Shown piece after piece: positions 1-7,781 of a stretch of 64,000 bases of DNA. The translations under genes and the position numbers were made by a program. Under the pieces are notes generated by a model. That model ran no database searches and was not told where the DNA came from. It saw only the letters and a list, made by a program, of their open reading frames with translations. The stretch covers positions 95,248 through 159,247 of the forward strand of contig CAYLPJ010000004.1 of assembly GCA_964385465.1 (NCBI GenBank), given 5' to 3'. The first letter of the stretch is position 1. Each line of letters opens with the position of its first letter. Origin of the DNA: CAYLPJ01 sp964385465. GTDB lineage: Bacteria; Planctomycetota; Phycisphaerae; SM23-33.

Positions 1-43
1 CGCGGCCGGGATTCTCGCCGCCGCCAAACGAAAGGACTTGCCG

Positions 44-814
44 ATGAGACACCCGACCGCCGCCGCGCTGCTGCTGTCCGCCCTGGCCGCCGGGGGCTGT
101 GCCAGCCACCACGCCCTGCGCCCGCCCGTGGCGGAGTGGGCCCGTGTCGGCCTCGCCGAGGACCCCAACCAGGCCCGGCGGATCGAGGAGGCGCTGACCG
201 ATCGCGAGATCGCCACCATGCTCGACGCCGACGTGCGGGCCAGGCTGCCCGCGACCGTCGCCCTGGCCACCATCCGCAGCCACTGCCGCGGCTACCAGCC
301 GTACCTGGCGCCCGTCGCGGGCGACGAGCTCGCCGCCTGGGAGCGTGCGGCCGAGGTCCGCGGCCTCCGGGGCGTCCAGCCGATCACGCGCGTGCTGCAC
401 CCGGCCGAAAAGCCCACGCTGGACTCGCTGCGACAGGCGGCCGCAAAGATGGGCTGCGAGCTGCTGCTCGTGACGCTGCGGGGGGACAGCAGCGTGGAAA
501 ACTTCAACGACGCCGCCGTGCTGTACTGGACCGTCCTGGGCCTGTGGCTGGTCCCCGGCAGCGAGATGGAGAGCCGCACGATCATCCAGGCCGCGCTGAT
601 CGACAGCCGCACGGGCATGGTGCTGGGCACGGCCACCGGCGACGCGCACGACAAGCGGGTGTACCCCGAGGCGTTCGCGGATCAGCGCCGCGCGGAGCTG
701 TCGGCCGAGGTCCCCGCCGCCGCCGGCGCCGACCTCCGCACCGCCTGCCGCCGGCTCCTCCAGCGAGCCGTCGACGCGGCAGAAGCAAACCCCCGCGTGA
801 CGGCCGGACCGTGA
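44..814 (+). CDS. putative secreted lipoprotein, unknown function
   Basis: The 256-residue product starts with a short hydrophobic signal (residues 4-18) that ends in AAGGC, so Cys19 could be the lipidated residue. The lipobox is imperfect, with Gly at -1 and -2. The rest is a soluble domain rich in Ala, Arg and Glu, with a hydrophobic stretch near residues 165-180 (VLYWTVLGLWLVPG) that could touch the membrane. I recognise no family. The ATG at 44 is preferred to a TTG six bases upstream because AAAGGA at 31-36 is correctly spaced from it. The gene converges on mtnA, and its stop codon lies inside the hairpin at 811-918. Confidence 0.75.
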   Translation: MRHPTAAALLLSALAAGGCASHHALRPPVAEWARVGLAEDPNQARRIEEALTDREIATMLDADVRARLPATVALATIRSHCRGYQPYLAPVAGDELAAWERAAEVRGLRGVQPITRVLHPAEKPTLDSLRQAAAKMGCELLLVTLRGDSSVENFNDAAVLYWTVLGLWLVPGSEMESRTIIQAALIDSRTGMVLGTATGDAHDKRVYPEAFADQRRAELSAEVPAAAGADLRTACRRLLQRAVDAAEANPRVTAGP

Positions 815-918
815 GACCGTCTTGCCGCGGGAGCTTCGCATCTGCGGGTGGGCTTGGCGCTCCGGGACGATCGAGCATTCCCCGCGGCCGCGAAGCTCCC
901 GCGGTATCCCGGTCTCAC
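811..918. terminator. long hairpin shared by two convergent genes
   Basis: Arms at 811-839 and 890-918 match at 25 of 29 positions and begin with GTGAGACCG. The hairpin contains the stop codons of both flanking genes (TGA at 812-814 on plus, TGA at 915-917 on minus), so it could end transcription from either side. It has no T-tract. It belongs to the GTGAGACCGG repeat family also seen at 23522, 44207 and 44590. Confidence 0.55.
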
Positions 919-1991
919 CGGCTCCCGGCGAGCATCGCGCGGACGTTCTCCTCGGTGACCGGCTCGATGATGCCGCGGTCGGTGATCAGGGCGGTGATCA
1001 GCTCGGCCGGGGTGACGTCGAAGGCCGGGGCGTAGGTTCGGGCGGCGTCGGGTGCGGTGCGGCGGCCGAAGCCGTCGGTGATCTCCTCGGCGCCGCGCTG
1101 CTCGATGGGGATGGCGTCGCCGTCGGGCAGGTCGAGGTCGAAGGTGCTGTAGGGCGCGGCGACGTAGAAGGGCACGCCGTGGTGGCGGGCGGCGATCGCC
1201 AGCCCGTACGTGCCGATCTTGTTCGCCGCGTCGCCGTTGGCGGCGATCCGGTCGGCGCCGGTGATGACCATCCCCACGCGCTTCTCCCGCAGGACCTGGG
1301 CGGCCATGCTGTCGGTGATGACCACCGCGTCGATCCCCGCCCGCATCAGCTCCCAGGCCGTCAGGCGGCTGCCCTGGAGCAGCGGGCGCGTCTCGTCGCA
1401 GTAGGCGGTGAACGCGTGCCCCCCGGCGTGGGCGACGTACATCCCCGCCGTCGCCGTGCCGATGCCCGCCGTCGCCAGCGCGCCGGCGTTGCAGTGCGTC
1501 AGCACGCCCGAATGCCTGCGGATGATCTCCGCCGCGTGCCGGCCGATCGCCAGGCACAGCCGCTCGTCCTCGGCGTGGATCGCCCGCGCCTCGTCCAGCA
1601 TGGCCGCGCGGACCCCCGGCGCCCCCCCGCCGGCGGCCCCGGCCCGGGCGAGCACGCGCCGGACCGCCCAGGCGAGGTTCACCGCCGTCGGGCGCGAGGC
1701 GTTGAGGTACTCGCCGGCCTCGCGGCAGGCGTCGAGGAACCCCTCGCCGTCGGGAACGTGCTCGGCGGCGACGACCATGCCGTACGCCGCCGCCACGCCG
1801 ATCGCCGGCGCGCCGCGGACGACCAGGCGGCGGACGGCGTCCCAGACGGCCCCGGCGTCGCGGCACTCGAGGAACACGGTCTCGTTGGGCAGGCGGGTCT
1901 GGTCGAGCAGGCGCAGGAACCCCGTGTCGGCGTCGCCGACCCACTCGATGACCTTCTCCGGCGGCTGAATCCGCGGTGCGTGTGTGTTCAT
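915..1991 (-). CDS. mtnA: S-methyl-5-thioribose-1-phosphate isomerase
   Basis: This enzyme of the methionine salvage pathway converts methylthioribose-1-phosphate to methylthioribulose-1-phosphate in the cytoplasm. The 358-residue product has the usual family length. It keeps the RGAPAIGVAAAYG motif near residue 59, the catalytic cysteine in LTHCNAGALAT (Cys167) and the catalytic aspartate in ITGADRIAANGD (Asp247), followed by NKIGTY. The start is the ATG at 1991, 8 bp downstream of a good -10 element, so the leader is very short. No other salvage gene (mtnK, mtnP, mtnB) is nearby, so the gene stands alone here. The family assignment is firm. Confidence 0.95.
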   Translation of the reverse strand: MNTHAPRIQPPEKVIEWVGDADTGFLRLLDQTRLPNETVFLECRDAGAVWDAVRRLVVRGAPAIGVAAAYGMVVAAEHVPDGEGFLDACREAGEYLNASRPTAVNLAWAVRRVLARAGAAGGGAPGVRAAMLDEARAIHAEDERLCLAIGRHAAEIIRRHSGVLTHCNAGALATAGIGTATAGMYVAHAGGHAFTAYCDETRPLLQGSRLTAWELMRAGIDAVVITDSMAAQVLREKRVGMVITGADRIAANGDAANKIGTYGLAIAARHHGVPFYVAAPYSTFDLDLPDGDAIPIEQRGAEEITDGFGRRTAPDAARTYAPAFDVTPAELITALITDRGIIEPVTEENVRAMLAGSR

Positions 1992-1998
1992 GCGCGAC

Positions 1999-2027
1999 AG
2001 CGTACCGCAAGCCTTCCGGCCGGGCAA
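1999..2027 (-). promoter_or_regulatory. candidate promoter of mtnA
   Basis: On the minus strand TTGCCC (2027-2022), a 17-bp spacer and TACGCT (2004-1999) precede mtnA. The form matches the other housekeeping-type promoters proposed in this window. Confidence 0.45.
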
Positions 2028-2047
2028 GCCGCCGGCGGCCGGCGGCG

Positions 2048-2362
2048 TCAGACCGACTGCATGAATTCCACGGGCGCGCCGTCGTGGAGGATGAACGCCA
2101 CGCGCAGGCCGTCCATCGGCTCGAAGGGCTCGACGAGGACGTGCCGGCCCTCGAGCTCCTTGGCGAGGTCGTCGACCATGAATGCCACGTGCGGCGTGGT
2201 CTTCAGCGCCTCCGGCAGCGGGCTGCCCGGCTCGAACCGCAGCCACTCGATCTTGTACGGGCACGCGTCGGCGTCGGTGACGTGCAGCTTGGCCGCCTCG
2301 AGGTACGCCTCGCCGTCGCGCTGGGTGTCCGTCGGGATCCCGATGTGATGAAATTCTCTCAC
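2048..2362 (-). CDS. VOC (glyoxalase/bleomycin-resistance fold) family protein
   Basis: The 104-residue product has one VOC-like module: an N-terminal FHHIGIP strand with a metal-type histidine, a central TPHVAFMVDDLAKEL segment, and a C-terminal VAFILHDGAPVEFMQ strand ending in the usual Glu. Proteins of this size usually dimerise to build a metal site. The substrate is unknown. The start is GTG at 2362, chosen because AAGGAG lies seven bases upstream and the HHIGI strand follows at once. It shares orientation with the GH2-like gene upstream (80-bp gap) and with mtnA downstream (56-bp gap), but mtnA has its own promoter. Confidence 0.8.
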   Translation of the reverse strand: MREFHHIGIPTDTQRDGEAYLEAAKLHVTDADACPYKIEWLRFEPGSPLPEALKTTPHVAFMVDDLAKELEGRHVLVEPFEPMDGLRVAFILHDGAPVEFMQSV

Positions 2363-2443
2363 GCTCTGCTCCTTCGGTTGGTTGGTTCTCGCGGACCGGC
2401 AGGGCCGAACGCCAACGGCGCCGTGTCCCGCCCGGCGGATTTC

Positions 2444-5400
2444 TCAGTCGGCCTCGATGATCGTGCCCGTGCTGAAGGCGATCAACGCGGGGGTTGCCCG
2501 CTGCCCGTCGGGGCCGATGACCATCTCCAGGCTGGTGATCTCGACGTCCGGGCGGGGGTTGTTGACCTGCATGCTGTACAGCGCCGCACGCATCGTCCCG
2601 GTCTCCTTGCCCTTGGGGACCTCCAGCTTCGTCGTCCAGCCGATCCGCGCGCCGGGAAGCGGCTCGGGGTCGGCCTTGAGCCAGTGATCGATGTGCCGCT
2701 CCAGCACGACCGGCACCTCCGCCGTCTTGCCGTCGGCGTAATGCAGCACGTACTTCGCGACGGTCGGCAGCTCGAACGGCCGCTTGCGGGCCCGCATGCG
2801 CTCCCGCTCGCGGTCGGTCACCGGGCGGTGAACCTCGGCGGAGTGCAGGAAGTACAGCAGGTCCGCCTTGTGCCCGACCTTGATGCCCGCGATCTTCCGC
2901 GGGGGGCGGGGCGTGACGTGCAGCCGCCCCCGCTCGGCGGCGACCATCAGGCAGTCCGGCGTCGGCGCGGTGGCGTAGTCGACGACGTGGTAGAGGACGT
3001 CGGCGAACTCGTGCTTGCCGCGAGGCAGCGCCTGGAGGTCCTGGCCCTTTCGCCCGAACCACCCGGGCTTGCCCCCGCGGTCGTCGAGGTACGCCGTGCC
3101 GTACTCCTGGAGGTTCACCGTCTCGAAGCGGACGTTCACGCCGGGCACCCCGACGGCCGAGGCGGACTTGAACCCCACGCCCATGTTCTGGAGCACCACG
3201 CCGAGGATGCGGACCTTCTGGTCGGTGTTGCTCTTGCGCGGCTCGTCGGCCATGAACTTGATCTGGTTCAGCAGCAGCCCGCCGGCGCCGCGGGGGAAGG
3301 CGACCAGCCCGCCGACCGAGTCGACGAACACCGCGCCCTCGGGTGCGGCCGGTCGGAGGAACTGGACGTTGTCGATGCCGATCAGGCGGGTATCCGGGCG
3401 GCTCCGGTTGACGATCACCCACCGGGTCGGCTGGATGGTGATGGTCTCGCGGACCTTGGCCGGCTCGGGCAGCTCGACGACGGTCGGGTCGGAGGGGGCG
3501 ACCTTGACGGTGACGGCCTTGTCCTTGGCGCCGTCGAGGATCAGTTGGAACTCGGTCATCGCCCAGTAGTTCTCGTTGTTCCAGAGCTTGACGGTCTTGA
3601 GCGTATCGGGGCGGCGGAGTCGGAAGGTCTGTGCGGGTGCGACGTTGTCCTCGCCGATCCAGATCTGGCGGATGTACCGCCAGGACGCCTCGTTGGTGAC
3701 GTTGTTGACGAAGTTGTACGGGTCGTGGTCGTCGAAGGTCGGCTCGTAGACGAACGGGTCGTTCGGCGCGCCGGGCGGCAGGGCGAACGGCGCGAAGTTC
3801 CGCCCGTCGATCACGTGGCTGAACGTGTTGCCGCTGACCCAGTACCGCCCGTGCATCAGCGGCCTGCTGGACCGCAGCGAGACGTCGCGGTTGCCCAGCG
3901 TCGCCGCCAGCGGGTAGGTGGGGTTCTCCATGGCCACCGCCTCGTAGCGGAAGGGGCGGAGCATGAAGTCGTCTCCGACGATGCGGTTGAACTCGTCGAT
4001 GCCCTCGGGCCCGACGCCGCAGAGCACGATCCACCCGCCGGCGTCCTGGAAGGCGAGGGCCTGCTTCCTGGCCGCCAGCAGCGCCTCGAGGTGCCCGGCG
4101 TCGGCGGCGATCACCGCGGCGGCGTACTTCCCGGAATCCAGCGCGGCGGCCACGGAGCCCGCCCGCTCGAACAGCACGCCCGACTCGGCCAGCCGGTCGG
4201 CGAGGGGGTCGTCCTTCGCCGCGACCAGGGCCGCGACGCCGGCGGCCGGGGAGTAGGTCCCGCAGACGGCCAGCATGTTCCGCAGCAGCACGTCGGCGGC
4301 GGGATCGACGCCGAGCTTCTCGGCGACGCGGAGCTGGCAGAGGAGGATGAGCCCCTCGCCGCAGGGCACCTCGATCAGCGGGCTGAACTCCAGGGCCCCG
4401 CCGCACTCGGCGAGGCTCCGCCCGCCGCGGGAGGGCTTGCGGTAGACGTTGCGGCAGGTCGGCGCGTCGCCGGCCCAGTCGATCAGGTCCCGCTTGCCCA
4501 GGTCCGCCAGCAGCGGCGTGCCCAGCGCCTGCGGATGGGCGTAGCCGGCGAACCGCGTGGTCGGCTTGATCGGCGCCGGCAGGGCCGCCCCGGCCGGGGG
4601 ATGAGCCTGCTCCAGGCAGATCACCCGCCCGCCGCGGACGGCGAAGCCCAGCAGCTCCGTGCCGAACGCCTCGGAGGGCGTCAGCGTGTCGTGGCCGATC
4701 ACCAGCACGCCCTTCCTGCCCTTCAGCGCCGCCAGGTCGTCGACGGGCTCGAACGGCACGCCGCGGGCCTTGAGGTGCGCGGTGACGGCGCCCTTGCGGT
4801 CGAGCACGTAGACCGTCGCGGCCACGGGGACCTTCCCGCCGGTCGGCAGGACGGGGACGTCCATGGCGTCCTCGTACGACGCCCCGCCGGGCTGGCTGAG
4901 CTTGACCCTCAGCGTGCCCTCCAGCCGCTCGGGGGTCTTCGGCGCGCGGATCGCCAGCGTGTGCTCGGCGCCGAAGCCCGGCTCGATCTTCATGGCGACC
5001 TTCTCGGACGCCACCGCCTTGCCCCCGGCCTCGTAGGCCCACTCGAACGTCACCGGCTCGGCCGAGAGCGTGTCGTTCATCACCTTGACGAGCAGCTCGT
5101 TCTCCCGGCCGTCGAAGAGCCTCCAGGACTGCTTTCGGGGCACGACGTAGAGGTCGGAGAAGACCTTCCGGGTGGGCTCGTGGTCGGAGAGGTTGTCCCA
5201 GGGGAAGAACCCCGCCACGCCGGCCCACCGGTAGCCGCCGTAGACGGCGCGGAGGAACCGGGCCTTGCCCTCCTTGGCGTACCACGTGCCGCGGAAGACC
5301 TCGTCGCCCATGGCGTAGGCGCCGAGGCGAAGCTCGTTGGCGAAGAGGCTCTCGCCGACCACCCACGGCTTCTTCCGCGTCCAGGGCCAGCGCTGGATCT

Positions 5401-7612
5401 TCTCGGAGTAGTGCTCGACCGTGTAGGCGTTCTCGGGGTAGTAGTCCAGCGCGGCGTTGGGGTAGTGCGGGTCGTTGATGGCAAGCCGGCCGCTGAGGTC
5501 GCCCCCGCCGCCGACGGTGTACGGGCGCGTGCCGTCGAACTCCTTGCCCGCGTCGCAGACCTCGTTCATCAGCTCCTCGACCTTGTCGAGGTACGCGCCG
5601 TAGATGTTCATCCCGTTGATGTAGACCAGCTCGTTCTCGGCCTGGTAGAAGATCACCGACGGGTGGTTCCGGTAGGCCTTGGCGACCTGGGCCATGTGCA
5701 GGCGGAAGCTCTCCCACAGACGATCGTTGGGGACCAGGATCGGCTTGCCGTCCTCGCCCTTCTCGTTCGTCCGCTCGCCGAGGTGGTAGCTGATGAACAT
5801 CCCGTCGATCATCGTGCACAGCCGCCCGGGGATGCCGTGGCGGTCGTAGTAGTCCAGCCGCTGCTCGCGCGTGGGCAGCTTCTGGCGGAGCTTCCGCCCG
5901 TGGCTGAAGCGCATGAACCGGCTGCCCTCATCGCGGAGCTGCTTCGCCCAGTCCTCGGCCTCCTCGATGAACCGCGGCTTGATGTCCACCCAGTTCCAGA
6001 AGTTCCTGCGGACGCCGTTGATGTAGATGCCCGTCCCGCGGACGGTCACCTCGCGGAAGCCGAAGGGCTCGTTCTGAATGTCCACCGTCTCGTCCCCGTC
6101 GCGGACGGTCGTCCGCAGCGTGTACATCGCCGGGTCCGGCTCGGGCCACCACAGCTTCGGGTCCTCCCAGCCGCCGGCGACGGTGACGGTCTCCCCCCCC
6201 CCCGCCGGGACCGTCACGTCCGCCGGGCCGAAGGCCCTGGCGACCTTCCCGCCGTCGTCGACGGCCTCGCAGAGCACGCTGAGCTTCCGCTCGGCGCCGC
6301 CGGGGTTGCGGACGGTCACGTCGGTCTCCAGGCGCTTCTTCTCCACCGACGGGCGGATGAACACGTCCTCGGTGTAGGCCGGGCCGACCGAGACGAACGT
6401 GACCGGGTTGACAATGCCGTACTGGTAGCCGTCCCCGTCGCCCTTGGCCGACGGGTAGATCGGCGCGACCCAGCGGGTCCATCGCTTGCGGTCCAGCGGG
6501 CGGTTGCGGTGGTGGGCGATCCGCCCCTTGCCGCCCATGGCGTCGGCGTCCAGCGCGTAGTACGTGCCCTTGACCGCCACGGCGATCTCGTTGACCTCGC
6601 CCGGGCGGACGTGGCGGCTGATGTCCAGGTCCCACGGCACCCAGACGCCCTCGTGCGTGCCGGCCCGCTCGCCGTTGACGAACACGCTGACGATCCAGTT
6701 GGTCCCGGAGAAGTGCAGCTTGAAGCCCCGCCCCTTGTGGTCGGCGGGGACGTCCACCTTCGTGCGGTAGATCAGCCGATGGCCGAAGACCAGCGGCTCG
6801 ACGGTCCAGGGGTTCAGGGGCACGTCCACGCCCATCCAGCGGAGCTCGTAGTCGCCCCGTTCAGGCAGCCTGTCCACGGGCTTGTAGGTGTCGGCGTCCA
6901 TGTTCGGGTCGTCGTAGCGGGCGACCTGCCACAGCCCCGAAAGCTCCACCCGCCGGCGCGCGGCGCCCTCGGCGGCGGGCAGCTTGTAGACCTGTTTCGC
7001 CGCGGCCTTGTCCTTGGAACCGTCGTAGGTCTGCCCCGGGCGGAAGGGCCCCTCGGGGGTGAAGTGCCCGGGCATGAAGGCGAAGCAGTCCAGGGCCATG
7101 AGCATCCGGGGCTTCTTCGAGGCGTCCTTGGGGAAGTTGACCTCCAGCGTGGCCGCCCCCTTCTCCAGCTTGACGGTGCCCAGGCGGGTCCAGGAGACCT
7201 CGCAGAAGAAGCCCACCTCCATGAGGTTGGTGGTGGGCATCGTGGCCGGGGCGGCCTGCCAGGGCCCGTCGTCGATCCGCCAGCGCATGTCCGCGCGGGC
7301 GCGGAACCAGCCGATGTGCGTCCACAGCGCGTACTCGCCGGGCCGCTTGACCGGCACGCGGTACTTCAGCGTCACGCCCTCGTCGGGGACCCCCTGCTTG
7401 ACCTCGTCGCCGCTGGCGCCCTTCATCAGCCACAGCCCTCCCGAGAGCAGCTCCGGCTTGCCCATGTTCGAGTCGGTGAACTCGTCGTAGTTCCGGAAGG
7501 CGGGCGTCTCGGCCTCGATCCAGATGCCCGTCCGCGGCTCGGCGGCGGCGAACCCGCCGGCCAGCAGGAGGACCGTCCATGTCGTCATGCGATGAAGAGC
7601 TGTGCTTCGCAT
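2444..7612 (-). CDS. giant secreted GH2-like glycoside hydrolase
   Basis: The 1722-residue product starts with a signal peptide (about residues 1-24, ending FAAA). A carbohydrate-binding-like domain opens with WIEAETP and spans about residues 28-195. A GH2 sugar-binding jelly roll follows (about 220-400), then an Ig-like strand set, then a TIM barrel. The barrel carries the clan GH-A pair: acid/base in QAENE (about Glu660) and nucleophile in VVGES (about Glu754). The last 850 residues include a glutamine-amidotransferase-like region and a discoidin-like segment, which is far beyond a normal GH2 (about 600-1000 residues). It is a paralog of the gene at 14818. AAAGGA precedes the ATG at 7612. 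A run of eleven G on the coding strand (6193-6203) lies in the Ig-like part. Substrate unknown. Confidence 0.8.
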   Translation of the reverse strand: MRSTALHRMTTWTVLLLAGGFAAAEPRTGIWIEAETPAFRNYDEFTDSNMGKPELLSGGLWLMKGASGDEVKQGVPDEGVTLKYRVPVKRPGEYALWTHIGWFRARADMRWRIDDGPWQAAPATMPTTNLMEVGFFCEVSWTRLGTVKLEKGAATLEVNFPKDASKKPRMLMALDCFAFMPGHFTPEGPFRPGQTYDGSKDKAAAKQVYKLPAAEGAARRRVELSGLWQVARYDDPNMDADTYKPVDRLPERGDYELRWMGVDVPLNPWTVEPLVFGHRLIYRTKVDVPADHKGRGFKLHFSGTNWIVSVFVNGERAGTHEGVWVPWDLDISRHVRPGEVNEIAVAVKGTYYALDADAMGGKGRIAHHRNRPLDRKRWTRWVAPIYPSAKGDGDGYQYGIVNPVTFVSVGPAYTEDVFIRPSVEKKRLETDVTVRNPGGAERKLSVLCEAVDDGGKVARAFGPADVTVPAGGGETVTVAGGWEDPKLWWPEPDPAMYTLRTTVRDGDETVDIQNEPFGFREVTVRGTGIYINGVRRNFWNWVDIKPRFIEEAEDWAKQLRDEGSRFMRFSHGRKLRQKLPTREQRLDYYDRHGIPGRLCTMIDGMFISYHLGERTNEKGEDGKPILVPNDRLWESFRLHMAQVAKAYRNHPSVIFYQAENELVYINGMNIYGAYLDKVEELMNEVCDAGKEFDGTRPYTVGGGGDLSGRLAINDPHYPNAALDYYPENAYTVEHYSEKIQRWPWTRKKPWVVGESLFANELRLGAYAMGDEVFRGTWYAKEGKARFLRAVYGGYRWAGVAGFFPWDNLSDHEPTRKVFSDLYVVPRKQSWRLFDGRENELLVKVMNDTLSAEPVTFEWAYEAGGKAVASEKVAMKIEPGFGAEHTLAIRAPKTPERLEGTLRVKLSQPGGASYEDAMDVPVLPTGGKVPVAATVYVLDRKGAVTAHLKARGVPFEPVDDLAALKGRKGVLVIGHDTLTPSEAFGTELLGFAVRGGRVICLEQAHPPAGAALPAPIKPTTRFAGYAHPQALGTPLLADLGKRDLIDWAGDAPTCRNVYRKPSRGGRSLAECGGALEFSPLIEVPCGEGLILLCQLRVAEKLGVDPAADVLLRNMLAVCGTYSPAAGVAALVAAKDDPLADRLAESGVLFERAGSVAAALDSGKYAAAVIAADAGHLEALLAARKQALAFQDAGGWIVLCGVGPEGIDEFNRIVGDDFMLRPFRYEAVAMENPTYPLAATLGNRDVSLRSSRPLMHGRYWVSGNTFSHVIDGRNFAPFALPPGAPNDPFVYEPTFDDHDPYNFVNNVTNEASWRYIRQIWIGEDNVAPAQTFRLRRPDTLKTVKLWNNENYWAMTEFQLILDGAKDKAVTVKVAPSDPTVVELPEPAKVRETITIQPTRWVIVNRSRPDTRLIGIDNVQFLRPAAPEGAVFVDSVGGLVAFPRGAGGLLLNQIKFMADEPRKSNTDQKVRILGVVLQNMGVGFKSASAVGVPGVNVRFETVNLQEYGTAYLDDRGGKPGWFGRKGQDLQALPRGKHEFADVLYHVVDYATAPTPDCLMVAAERGRLHVTPRPPRKIAGIKVGHKADLLYFLHSAEVHRPVTDRERERMRARKRPFELPTVAKYVLHYADGKTAEVPVVLERHIDHWLKADPEPLPGARIGWTTKLEVPKGKETGTMRAALYSMQVNNPRPDVEITSLEMVIGPDGQRATPALIAFSTGTIIEAD

Positions 7613-7649
7613 CGTCGGCTTCCTTTCGTTCGGTGTCGTCCGGCCCGTG

Positions 7650-7678
7650 ATTGTGCGCGATGGCAGCCCCCTCTGCAA
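7650..7678 (-). promoter_or_regulatory. candidate promoter of the GH2-like gene
   Basis: On the minus strand TTGCAG (7678-7673), a 17-bp spacer and CACAAT (7655-7650) lie 38 bp upstream of the start codon at 7612. Confidence 0.4.
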
Positions 7679-7711
7679 CGTATGCCCCCCGAGCCGCCGG
7701 CCGCGACCCCT

Positions 7712-7740
7712 CGTGCTCGGACCGCCGCCCCGGATACAAT
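7712..7740 (+). promoter_or_regulatory. candidate -10 element before the AsmA-like gene
   Basis: TACAAT at 7735-7740 lies 41 bp before the ATG at 7782. No TTG-type -35 is present at the expected distance (the site reads CGTGCT), so only the -10 half is supported. Confidence 0.25.
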
Positions 7741-7781
7741 GATCGCCGTGCCGACAGGTTCCGCGCTCCCGGAGGTGCCGC

